Assembly (NCBI GenBank): GCA_009693745.1
Contig: SHWR01000045.1
Coordinates: forward strand, 2,501-8,683
From: Candidatus Fonsibacter sp.
Lineage (GTDB): Bacteria; Pseudomonadota; Alphaproteobacteria; Pelagibacterales; Pelagibacteraceae
Direction of reading: 5' to 3'
DNA length: 6,183 bases
The notes under the pieces are model-generated. The model searched no databases and had not been told where the DNA came from. It saw only the letters and a program-made list of their open reading frames with translations. Shown piece after piece: positions 1 through 6,183 of this stretch. Numbering within the stretch: position 1 is the first letter of the stretch; every line of letters starts with the position of its first letter. The translations under genes were made by a program, and so were the position numbers.

Positions 1-395
1 CCCCTATCTTCAAGCAGGATTTCTCGTGTCCCGCTTTACTCAAGAATCTTATTTGCTTTTACCTTTACGGGGCTATCACCCTCTATGGCAAACCTTTCCA
101 GGTTTTTCTAGTTGTACAAATAAAACTACAGGCCTGTTCCGCGTTCGCTCGCCACTACTGACGGAATCTCAATTGATTTCTTTTCCTCTAGGTACTTAGA
201 TGTTTCAGTTCCCTAGGTTGCCTTTTCAAACCTATGTATTCAGTTTGAAATAACTCTTAAAGAGTTGGGTTTTCCCATTCGGAAATTTTCGGATCAAAGT
301 TTACATACAACTCCCCGAAACTTATCGCAGTATATCACGTCCTTCATCGACTTTCAGTGCCAAGGCATTCACCAGACGCCCTTAAACGCTTGATT
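1..395 (-). rRNA. rrl: 23S ribosomal RNA, 5' portion (partial)
   Basis: This is the first ~395 nt of the large-subunit rRNA, domain I; the rest lies beyond the left edge. The minus strand reads through the conserved GGTGAATGCC near the 5' end (364-373), then GATGAAGGACGTG, CCGAATGGG and GGAACTGAAACATCTAAG, all hallmark 23S domain I blocks. The 5' end is placed at 395 because, aligned by eye to E. coli 23S, 22 nt precede the GGTGAATGCC block in both. Helix 9 is a short stem (about 252-266), so the intervening sequence that many Alphaproteobacteria carry here is absent. The gene is last in the visible operon, behind tRNA-Ala. The exact mature 5' end is inferred to within a few nucleotides. Confidence 0.97.
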
Positions 396-399
396 TATG

Positions 400-420
400 C
401 ACAGAAAAAATTTTTCTGTG
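400..420 (-). other. AT-rich perfect inverted repeat just before 23S
   Basis: The arms CACAGAAAAA (400-409) and TTTTTCTGTG (411-420) are perfect inverted repeats separated by one base, ending 5 nt from the inferred 23S 5' end. In the pre-rRNA this would fold as a hairpin with an A/U-rich tip. It may take part in 23S 5'-end processing, but the 3' flank of 23S, which normally supplies the pairing arm, is not in the window. Confidence 0.6.
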
Positions 421-439
421 TAAATTGAATTTTTAAAAT

Positions 440-463
440 TTGTGAAAAATAAATTTTTCACAA
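440..463 (-). other. Second AT-rich hairpin in the tRNA-Ala/23S spacer
   Basis: The arms TTGTGAAAAA (440-449) and TTTTTCACAA (454-463) are a perfect 10-bp inverted repeat around a 4-nt loop. It resembles the neighbouring hairpin at 400-420 in having a mixed base and an A5/T5 tip. It is a structural element of the spacer. No U-tract follows that would make it a terminator in the direction of transcription. Confidence 0.6.
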
Positions 464-493
464 GGATATAAAAATATTGATACAAATTAACAA

Positions 494-505
494 TGTTAAA
501 GAATT
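494..505 (-). promoter_or_regulatory. Spacer boxA antitermination element
   Basis: The minus strand reads AATTCTTTAACA. Its core TTCTTTAACA differs at one position from the CTCTTTAACA of E. coli rRNA boxA. It lies 11 nt beyond tRNA-Ala and ahead of 23S, where rRNA operons usually carry a second boxA that reloads NusB/NusE. Function is inferred from match and location. Confidence 0.6.
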
Positions 506-516
506 TCTCTAAAATT

Positions 517-592
517 TGGTGGAGGATAGCGGGATCGAACCGCTGACCTCCTGAATGCAAATCAGGCGCTCTACCAGCTGAGCTAATCCCCC
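517..592 (-). tRNA. tRNA-Ala (anticodon UGC)
   Basis: This is a 76-nt cloverleaf with an encoded CCA (517-519). The anticodon UGC is read from 557-559 in the loop of a CTGAT/ATCAG-type stem. The D arm AGCTCAGCTGGTAGAGC and the T arm with TTCGATC loop are canonical. The acceptor stem carries the G3:U70 wobble pair (U70 opposite position 523), the classical identity element for alanyl-tRNA synthetase. It is separated from tRNA-Ile by only 9 nt. The order 16S-Ile-Ala-23S is the common bacterial arrangement. Confidence 0.98.
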
Positions 593-601
593 TAATAAAA
601 A

Positions 602-678
602 TGGTGGGCCGAGAAAGACTCGAACTTTCGACCCCACCCTTATCAAGGGTGTGCTCTAACCAACTGAGCTACCGGCCC
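602..678 (-). tRNA. tRNA-Ile (anticodon GAU)
   Basis: This is a 77-nt cloverleaf starting GGGCC at 678 and ending in an encoded CCA (602-604). The anticodon GAU is read from 642-644. The D arm AGCTCAGTTGGTTAGAGC, the five-pair T stem and the TTCGAGT loop are all intact. It lies first in the 16S-23S spacer, 113 nt after the 16S 3' end, and is cotranscribed with the rRNAs. Confidence 0.98.
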
Positions 679-716
679 TTTTGTTGAATGAACTCTTTTA
701 CAAACATTAGAGATAA

Positions 717-738
717 GGAAGAGAAACGAGGACGGCTA
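717..738 (-). other. 3' arm of the pre-16S processing stem
   Basis: The transcript of this 22-nt segment is complementary to the leader segment 2387-2408: 20 Watson-Crick pairs, one G-U pair and one U-U mismatch. Together they would loop out the whole 16S rRNA, forming the double-stranded substrate that RNase III usually cuts to release pre-16S. The arm is 53 nt downstream of the 16S 3' end. The pairing is directly visible; cleavage by RNase III is inferred. Confidence 0.85.
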
Positions 739-756
739 CAATGTACAATGTTAAGT

Positions 757-786
757 GATAGTTCAAAAGTAAACTTTCGAACTGTC
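757..786 (-). other. Hairpin immediately after 16S 3' end
   Basis: Segments 760-769 and 774-783 pair as a continuous 10-bp stem in the transcript (one G-U pair) around a UUUA loop, with two further outer pairs beyond a mismatch. It lies inside the pre-16S stem, 5 nt past the mature 3' end, so it would be part of the 3' precursor removed during maturation. Confidence 0.5.
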
Positions 787-791
787 CTTAG

Positions 792-2277
<1,486 letters not shown>

Positions 2278-2283
2278 AATAAC

Positions 2284-2369
2284 GGCGTACACAAGCTTTT
2301 ACTATCTGTTTAATTAAAAACAGCTTGTACAAAATTACTTTTGTATTTTTTATAGAAGTGTGTACAGCC
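2284..2369 (-). other. Long-range leader helix ahead of 16S
   Basis: In the transcript GGC-U-GUACAC (2369-2360) pairs with GUGUACGCC (2292-2284): nine pairs with one bulged U, extendable by one A-U pair. It encloses smaller hairpins, TACAAAA/TTTTGTA (2328-2334 with 2339-2345) and CTGTTT/AAACAG (2306-2311 with 2318-2323). The structure ends 6 nt before the 16S 5' end, inside the larger processing stem. It is probably the pre-16S 5' precursor fold, removed by 5'-end nucleases. Role inferred from position. Confidence 0.55.
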
Positions 2370-2386
2370 AAATTTTTTTACAAATA

Positions 2387-2408
2387 TAGCCGTCCACGCT
2401 TCTCTTCC
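2387..2408 (-). other. 5' arm of the pre-16S processing stem
   Basis: This arm reads GGAAGAGAAGCG then UGGACGGCUA in the leader transcript and pairs with the spacer arm at 717-738. It lies 109 nt upstream of the 16S 5' end and just downstream of boxA, the usual order in bacterial rRNA leaders. Confidence 0.85.
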
Positions 2409-2417
2409 TAATTTACG

Positions 2418-2430
2418 TTTTTAAAGAGCT
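2418..2430 (-). promoter_or_regulatory. Leader boxA antitermination element
   Basis: The minus strand reads AGCTCTTTAAAAA, matching the E. coli boxA TGCTCTTTAACAA at 11 of 13 positions, including the whole GCTCTTTAA core. It lies between the boxB-like hairpin and the pre-16S stem. BoxA RNA binds NusB-NusE and makes polymerase resistant to Rho. That function is known for the family and inferred here. Confidence 0.75.
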
Positions 2431-2434
2431 CAAC

Positions 2435-2472
2435 AAGACAACAAGAAATCTGTTAAGATTTCTCTTTGTCTT
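2435..2472 (-). promoter_or_regulatory. boxB-like leader hairpin
   Basis: AAGACAA (2435-2441) pairs with TTGTCTT (2466-2472), then after a symmetric 2x2 internal loop AGAAATC (2444-2450) pairs with GATTTCT (2457-2463) around a TGTTAA loop. The 38-nt hairpin is 4 nt upstream of boxA in transcript order. This reproduces the boxB-boxA arrangement of rRNA leaders, though the stem is longer than a classical boxB. Confidence 0.65.
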
Positions 2473-2490
2473 ATTTAAATTTTTATTAAT

Positions 2491-2521
2491 TTGCCCCTAA
2501 ATAATTAATTATTCAGGGCAA
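2491..2521 (-). other. Hairpin at the 5' end of the rRNA leader
   Basis: TTGCCC (2491-2496) pairs with GGGCAA (2516-2521). The stem continues through AATAA/TTATT with a small bulge and mismatch. It begins about 3 nt after the predicted transcription start, so it would cap the 5' end of the primary transcript. No T-tract follows on either strand, so it is not a terminator. A stabilising or Nus-related role is possible but unproven. Confidence 0.5.
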
Positions 2522-2530
2522 GGGAGGATG

Positions 2531-2559
2531 TATGTACGTCTAAAATGTTGCTAAGTCAA
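2531..2559 (-). promoter_or_regulatory. rRNA operon promoter (sigma70-like)
   Basis: On the minus strand a TTGACT -35 box (2559-2554; 5 of 6 to consensus) is followed after exactly 17 nt by TACATA (2536-2531), a weak -10 box (3 of 6). The predicted start is near 2524, about 247 nt before 16S. It is the best spaced -35 match upstream of the leader structures. A further upstream promoter cannot be excluded. The -35 sits inside nested inverted repeats (2541-2579). Confidence 0.5.
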
Positions 2560-2581
2560 CACAGCTATTGTGCATTTTAAC

Positions 2582-2611
2582 TCAACAAAATAGCCTCTAA
2601 TTAGCTATAAT
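2582..2611 (+). promoter_or_regulatory. Promoter for the M23 peptidase gene
   Basis: A perfect TATAAT -10 box (2606-2611) lies 18 nt after TCAACA (2582-2587), which matches the TTGACA -35 at 4 of 6 positions. Transcription would begin near 2618, giving a 5' UTR of about 64 nt before the GTG start. It is back-to-back with the rRNA promoter. TATAAT occurs often by chance in AT-rich DNA, so support rests on spacing and position. Confidence 0.5.
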
Positions 2612-2645
2612 ATATGCACTCAACAACTTAAAATTGAGGTTTGAG

Positions 2646-2663
2646 ATGACTCTAAAAAGCTAA
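2646..2663 (+). CDS. Possible five-codon leader minicistron (MTLKS)
   Basis: ATG-ACT-CTA-AAA-AGC-TAA is preceded at 5-nt spacing by GAGGT (2636-2640), which matches the anti-Shine-Dalgarno of the 16S gene in this same window. Its stop lies 18 nt before the GTG of the M23 peptidase, which has no convincing ribosome binding site. It may load ribosomes that reinitiate at the GTG, or act as a regulatory leader. CTCAA (2619-2623) can pair with TTGAG (2634-2638), partly covering the GAGGT. Translation is speculative; the open frame and SD match are visible. Confidence 0.3.
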   Translation: MTLKS

Positions 2664-2681
2664 TGAGATATTTAAGTCCAG

Positions 2682-3977
2682 GTGTTTCAAAAAATTCTAA
2701 AAAAGAGAGCAAACTTAAAGTTAAGTTTGGTATTTGTAATAATTCCATTTCTAATAATCTTAATTTTTATATTTAAATCCTTTGATCAAAATAGCGAAAA
2801 TATAGAGAATAAAAATCAAGAGTTAGAAAATAACTTAATAACAGTTAAAGATTTCTTATTTAATCAATTTAATTCAGGTGCGATAAAAATTGAATTTAAA
2901 GCAAGGAACGGGGATAGCATTCAAAAAATTCTTTATGATCAAAAAATTTCACCAGTAGAAGTTAGTAATGTTCTTGGAGCCTTAAGAAGAGAATACAATA
3001 TTGGTGCATTAAAAAAAGATCAAAAAGTTTATTTGATTGTTAAAAAAGAAAAAAATGGAAACTTTGTTTCAAGACTAACAGTTAATGTAGATAACATTAC
3101 CTCCATTCACGTATTTTTAAACAAAGATAATGTTTATGAAACAAAAAGAGTTACAAAAATTTTAACAAAAAAAAATCATTTAATTGAAACCACAATTGAT
3201 AGAGGAGTTTACAGAACAGCCAAACAATCTGGTATTGAAAATAGTATTGTTGCACAATTTGCAAAACTTTATGGTTTTGAAGTGGACTTTCAACGTGATT
3301 TAAAAAAAAATGATAAAATTAAAATATTTTATGAAAAATATTTAGATGATGATGGTGTATCGCAGAGAACTGGTAATATTCTTTACAGCGAGATCACTAA
3401 TGTTGAAAAAAATATTATTCTTTATCGTTATGAATATCCTAATGGAAGTATTGCTTACTTTACTCCTGATGGAAAAAGTATTGAAAAAAGTTTAATGAGA
3501 ACTCCAATCAATGGAGCAAAATTATCCTCTCGTTACGGATTTAGAATTCATCCCATTTTAGGTTACAACCAAATACACCAAGGTACAGATTTTGCTGCAC
3601 CCATTGGGACACCTGTGATGGCATCTGGTGCTGGAACGGTTAAGTATGCTGGATGGAAAGGTGGTTATGGAAAATTTATTTCAATTCATCACAGCCCTAT
3701 TTATCAAACTAACTATGCTCACTTACAAGATTATGCGAAAGGTATAAGACGTGGTGTCAAAGTTCAGCAAGGTCAAGTTATAGGATATTTAGGAAGTACT
3801 GGGAGCTCTACAGGGCCACACTTACATTATGAAGTTATAGTAAACGGAAAAAAAGTAAATTCACAAACATTAAAATTGCCATCCTCCAATCCTTTAGAAG
3901 GCAACAATAAAAACTTTTTTGAGATGCAAAAGCGAAATATAGATAACTTGATTTTAGAGGCCTCTAAAAAGAAATAA
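2682..3977 (+). CDS. Membrane-anchored M23 murein endopeptidase (MepM-like)
   Basis: This 431-residue protein matches the MepM/YebA-type architecture (E. coli MepM is 440 aa). A basic start (KKR at 7-9) and one hydrophobic segment (about 15-32) form an inner-membrane anchor or uncleaved signal, placing the rest in the periplasm. Residues about 70-120 (GDSIQKIL...LKKDQKVYLIV) look like a LysM/OapA-type wall-binding domain. A middle domain (about 130-265) precedes the M23 zinc peptidase (about 286-395). Its metal and catalytic residues are intact: HxxxD (H299, D303), H347 in YAHL, and H380-x-H382 in PHLHYE. It is therefore probably an active enzyme cutting peptide cross-links during wall growth, not a degenerate EnvC/NlpD-type activator. 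The start is GTG: an in-frame TAA at 2673-2675 leaves no earlier start codon. No good Shine-Dalgarno precedes it. It has its own promoter, divergent from the rRNA operon, and converges on DUF4167. Confidence 0.93.
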   Translation: MFQKILKKRANLKLSLVFVIIPFLIILIFIFKSFDQNSENIENKNQELENNLITVKDFLFNQFNSGAIKIEFKARNGDSIQKILYDQKISPVEVSNVLGALRREYNIGALKKDQKVYLIVKKEKNGNFVSRLTVNVDNITSIHVFLNKDNVYETKRVTKILTKKNHLIETTIDRGVYRTAKQSGIENSIVAQFAKLYGFEVDFQRDLKKNDKIKIFYEKYLDDDGVSQRTGNILYSEITNVEKNIILYRYEYPNGSIAYFTPDGKSIEKSLMRTPINGAKLSSRYGFRIHPILGYNQIHQGTDFAAPIGTPVMASGAGTVKYAGWKGGYGKFISIHHSPIYQTNYAHLQDYAKGIRRGVKVQQGQVIGYLGSTGSSTGPHLHYEVIVNGKKVNSQTLKLPSSNPLEGNNKNFFEMQKRNIDNLILEASKKK

Positions 3978-4007
3978 TAGATTTTAAGCTATTTTAAGAA
4001 TTTCCAT

Positions 4008-4040
4008 CAGCTTGTTCTGAATTAGTAGCAGCTGTTTCTT
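4008..4040 (+). terminator. Weak candidate terminator after the M23 gene
   Basis: CAGCT (4008-4012) and AGCTG (4030-4034) can form a 5-bp stem around a long 17-nt loop, followed by TTTCTT. It lies 31 nt past the peptidase stop in the convergent gap and overlaps the end of the DUF4167 gene. The short stem and imperfect T-tract make it a poor intrinsic terminator. Confidence 0.2.
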
Positions 4041-4428
4041 ATGGCTCATCTAAATGAACACCAGGAATTTTATTAATAATTTCAGTTGTCTCAACTGGCG
4101 CTTCAGTTTCAGATCCATTTCTCTCTGATCTATTTTGTGAAGGAGCCATTCTTATATAATGATCAGCATGCTGATAATAATTCTCAGATAAAATGATATC
4201 ACCAGATGCAAGGGCTTCTCTTGCTAAGTTAATATATTTTTCAACTAGCTTATGCGCGCCATGAGCTGAACCATTATTTCTATACCCATTATTTCCATTA
4301 TTATTAAAAGAGTGCTCAATGTTTTGAGATCTATTAGTTCTAAAACCGCCATTACTTGGTCTTCTCATTCCGCCACCACTTCTTTGATCTGGGCGTCTTC
4401 TTGGTGGTCTTCTTACAAAACTATTCAT
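4039..4428 (-). CDS. DUF4167 family protein
   Basis: This 129-residue protein belongs to a family typical of Alphaproteobacteria. The signature core is at residues 53-95: GSAHGAHKLVEKY, then LAREALASGD, then ENYYQHADHYIRM. The N-terminus is disordered and very basic (ten Arg in the first 33 residues, PPRRRP, RSGGG), followed by an Asn/Gly-rich linker (42-53). The C-terminal tail is acidic and polar. The Arg/Gly/Asn-rich arm suggests nucleic-acid, perhaps RNA, binding; the molecular function is not known to me. I chose ATG at 4428 over the adjacent TTG at 4431; neither has a clear SD. It follows prmC in the same direction after 121 nt. In that gap, TTGAAA (4479-4474) and TAAATA (4456-4451), 17 nt apart, could be a weak own promoter. 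The frame continues open for 14 coding-like codons beyond the stop, suggesting a recently shortened tail. Confidence 0.88.
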   Translation of the reverse strand: MNSFVRRPPRRRPDQRSGGGMRRPSNGGFRTNRSQNIEHSFNNNGNNGYRNNGSAHGAHKLVEKYINLAREALASGDIILSENYYQHADHYIRMAPSQNRSERNGSETEAPVETTEIINKIPGVHLDEP

Positions 4429-4431
4429 CAA

Positions 4432-4549
4432 TTATTTGAATTAAAATTATTATTTATTGTTTGATTTGTTCTATTTCAATTTCAGAGAAGTCCTTAAACT
4501 TCCATAAATGCCATTTAATGTCAATTCTTAGTTATTATTATAATATTTT
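4432..4549. other. prmC-DUF4167 intergenic gap
   Basis: This is AT-rich spacer with no RNA gene and no GC-rich hairpin that would terminate the prfA-prmC transcript, so read-through into DUF4167 is possible. A consensus TTGACA (minus, 4524-4519) has no acceptable -10 at 16-18 nt. A second, weaker pair (-35 TTGAAA 4479-4474, -10 TAAATA 4456-4451) sits 22 nt before the DUF4167 ATG. Confidence 0.4.
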
Positions 4550-5398
4550 CTAAAGTTTAGTTGCTAATAAACAACGAACTTGTTTGTTAATTAAAATATA
4601 TTTATCTAAAATTTTAAAGCGATTTTTTTTTAAATATTTCGCTAATATGTGAAATTGATTATCACCAATTTCAAGCGCTAGCAAACCATTTATTTTTAAA
4701 ATTTTTGAAGCTAAAACTACAATTTTATATAAAAAATCAACTCCCTGGAAGCCTCCTTGCAAGGCAATTTTAGGTTCATACAGCCTAATATCTGAGTTTA
4801 AATTCTTTATTTGCGCATCTGGTAAATATGGAGGATTTGAAACAATAAGATCAAATTTTTTATCAAATTTTATTTTATCCAAACTAACATTTTTAAATAA
4901 TGCGCGATTATCAACTTTTTGTGAAATAGAATTTTTTTTTGCAATAGCAATTGCTTTTGAAGATTTGTCTACGCCAAATCCTTTAGCTTTAACTAGTTCC
5001 TTTAATAAAGATATTAAAATACAGCCAGAACCTGTTCCTATATCTAAAATATTTAAATAGTTATTCTTATTATTTATGTGAGATAATATTAAATCAATTA
5101 ACACTTCAGTTTCAGGTCTTGGTATTAAAACTGAACGATCAACATAAAAATTTATACTCCAAAATTCTTTATTATTTAATATGTAAGCAATTGGTTCTTT
5201 TTTTACTCTTCTGCTTACTAATTTATGAAATTCTTCAGTTTTATTAGACGTAAGATTTTCTTTTAATTTAGAATAAATACTTTCTCTTGGAATATTAAAT
5301 AAATGAGAAACTAATATCTCAGAATCTAACCTAGAATTTAAATTATTACTTTTTTTAAATTCTTGTTCTGCAAAAGCAATTGCTTCGTTTACTAACAT
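4550..5398 (-). CDS. prmC: Peptide chain release factor N5-glutamine methyltransferase PrmC
   Basis: PrmC (HemK) uses S-adenosylmethionine to methylate the glutamine of the GGQ motif in RF1 and RF2, which raises termination efficiency in the cytoplasm. The 282-residue length fits the family (E. coli 277). An N-terminal helical domain (1 to about 75) precedes the conserved LIPRPETE (91-98). The SAM-binding motif I is DIGTGSG (119-125), and the catalytic NPPY tetrad is at 188-191 (SNPPYLPD). The YEPKIALQGG stretch (207-216) is also typical. The ATG start at 5398 lies only 4 nt past the prfA stop, so the two are surely cotranscribed and probably translationally coupled. No strong SD is visible. 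The gene ends in TAG, a codon read by RF1. It encodes the modifier next to its own substrate, as in many bacteria. Confidence 0.97.
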   Translation of the reverse strand: MLVNEAIAFAEQEFKKSNNLNSRLDSEILVSHLFNIPRESIYSKLKENLTSNKTEEFHKLVSRRVKKEPIAYILNNKEFWSINFYVDRSVLIPRPETEVLIDLILSHINNKNNYLNILDIGTGSGCILISLLKELVKAKGFGVDKSSKAIAIAKKNSISQKVDNRALFKNVSLDKIKFDKKFDLIVSNPPYLPDAQIKNLNSDIRLYEPKIALQGGFQGVDFLYKIVVLASKILKINGLLALEIGDNQFHILAKYLKKNRFKILDKYILINKQVRCLLATKL

Positions 5399-5402
5399 AT
5401 AT

Positions 5403-6183
5403 TTATATCTTTAAGTTCTCTAACTGCTCTTCTTGGAATTGAATTTGTATAGCATCTGATAATTCTTTAAACGCATCTCCAGCTAAAAAATCTGTTAACT
5501 TATAAAGCGTCATATTAATTCTATGATCTGTAACTCTTCCTTGTGGAAAGTTATAAGTTCTAATTCTTTCAGATCTATCCCCTGTTCCGATCTGACTTTT
5601 TCTAGCTTTTGCTCTTTCACTTTCTTGTTGAGATCTTTGTAAGTCATAAAGTTTTGATCTTAAAATTTTTAAAGCTTTTGCCTTATTTTTGTGTTGTGAT
5701 TTTTCATCTTGTTGCGAGACAACTATTCCTGATGGAATGTGCGTTACTCGAACTGCGCTATCCGTTGTGTTAACTGATTGTCCTCCGGGACCACTTGATC
5801 TAAAAACATCAATCCTTAAATCTACATCATTAATTTTCACATCGACTTCTTCGGCCTCGGGCAAAACTGCAACGGTTGCTGCTGATGTATGAATTCTTCC
5901 CTGTGTCTCAGTATCAGGAACGCGTTGGACTCTATGAACTCCTGACTCAAATTTTAATTTAGAGAAAACGTTGCGACCTACAATAGATGCAATAATTTCT
6001 TTGTAACCACCGCCCTCGCTATTTGATAAATTTATAATTTCAACTTTCCAACCATTCAACACTGCAACTTTTTGGTACATATTAAATAAGTCAGCAGCAA
6101 ATAAAGCAGCCTCCATGCCTCCTGTTCCTGCTCTTATTTCAATAATAGCATTCTTTTCATCTGCCTCATCTTTTGGAAGTAAG
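5403..6183 (-). CDS. prfA: Peptide chain release factor 1 (partial, 5' end outside window)
   Basis: RF1 reads UAA and UAG in the ribosomal A site and triggers peptide release. The visible 259 residues are the C-terminal part; about 100 N-terminal residues (domain 1) lie beyond the right edge. The frame is open to the edge, beginning LLPKDEADEKNAIIEIRAG and continuing through MEAALFAADL, so the Met at 6116 is internal and not the start. The codon-recognition PxT motif is PDT (in RVPDTETQG), which marks RF1 rather than RF2 (SPF). The catalytic GGQ is encoded at 5778-5786 (SGPGGQSVN), followed by the conserved DEKSQHKNKAKAL and YNFPQGRVTDHRI. The usual GTGGDEA is GTGGMEA here. It is followed after 4 nt by prmC, whose product methylates this GGQ glutamine. 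Confidence 0.98.
   Translation of the reverse strand, partial: LLPKDEADEKNAIIEIRAGTGGMEAALFAADLFNMYQKVAVLNGWKVEIINLSNSEGGGYKEIIASIVGRNVFSKLKFESGVHRVQRVPDTETQGRIHTSAATVAVLPEAEEVDVKINDVDLRIDVFRSSGPGGQSVNTTDSAVRVTHIPSGIVVSQQDEKSQHKNKAKALKILRSKLYDLQRSQQESERAKARKSQIGTGDRSERIRTYNFPQGRVTDHRINMTLYKLTDFLAGDAFKELSDAIQIQFQEEQLENLKI

Noticed and set aside
252..266. Possible 23S helix 9 intervening sequence
   Set aside because: The helix is short, AACTC closing on GAGTT, and the flanking 23S blocks are continuous, so no insertion is present.
369..560. 63-codon minus-strand open frame
   Set aside because: It runs through tRNA-Ala, the spacer and the start of 23S; it is an accidental frame over RNA genes.
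2491..2521. GC-containing hairpin considered as an intrinsic terminator
   Set aside because: No T-tract follows on either strand, and it lies just downstream of the rRNA promoter where termination would be unexpected.
2663..2776. 37-codon frame from an ATG overlapping the minicistron stop (TAATG)
   Set aside because: It is out of frame with the peptidase, has no SD at proper spacing and no recognisable content; the peptidase frame explains the region.
4429..4431. TTG as the start of DUF4167
   Set aside because: The next codon is ATG and nothing upstream favours TTG, so ATG at 4428 is the simpler start.
4519..4524. Consensus TTGACA on the minus strand upstream of DUF4167
   Set aside because: At 16-18 nt spacing the -10 candidates (such as AAGTTT) are very poor.
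5689..5892. 67-codon plus-strand open frame
   Set aside because: It is antisense to the conserved GGQ region of prfA; a shadow of a real gene.

Overview
This window is an ordinary but well-resolved stretch of a streamlined, AT-rich alphaproteobacterial chromosome, most likely from the SAR11 clade (Pelagibacterales). The evidence is a 16S rRNA gene with an alphaproteobacterial layout and an exact match at 1776-1793 to the SAR11-542R probe site as I remember it. Very AT-rich protein genes, a DUF4167 gene (an alphaproteobacterial family) and short intergenic gaps agree with this. Two other SAR11 probe sites match imperfectly, so this may be a subclade other than the one typified by HTCC1062. I cannot name the subclade.

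Left part (1-2560, minus strand): the promoter-proximal part of an rRNA operon. Read in the direction of transcription it has a sigma70-like promoter (2531-2559), a structured leader with a boxB-like hairpin and boxA, and the 16S rRNA gene (2277 to 792). Next come tRNA-Ile(GAU), tRNA-Ala(UGC), a second boxA, two AT-rich hairpins, and the first ~395 nt of the 23S gene, which runs off the left edge. The leader and the 16S-tRNA spacer carry complementary 22-nt arms that would form the pre-16S RNase III stem.

Middle (2560-3977, plus strand): a divergent promoter (2582-2611) reads toward a membrane-anchored M23 murein endopeptidase resembling MepM. A five-codon minicistron with a good Shine-Dalgarno sequence lies just before its GTG start, which has none.

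Right part (3978-6183, minus strand): prfA (RF1, 5' end beyond the right edge), prmC (the methyltransferase that modifies the RF1 GGQ glutamine; 4-nt gap) and a DUF4167 gene. PrmC and RF1 form a functional pair in translation termination. The peptidase converges on DUF4167.

I see no new mobile, defence or biosynthetic system. The points worth a second look are regulatory and structural: the rRNA leader architecture, the divergent promoter region with nested inverted repeats, the peptidase minicistron, and a possible C-terminal truncation of DUF4167.
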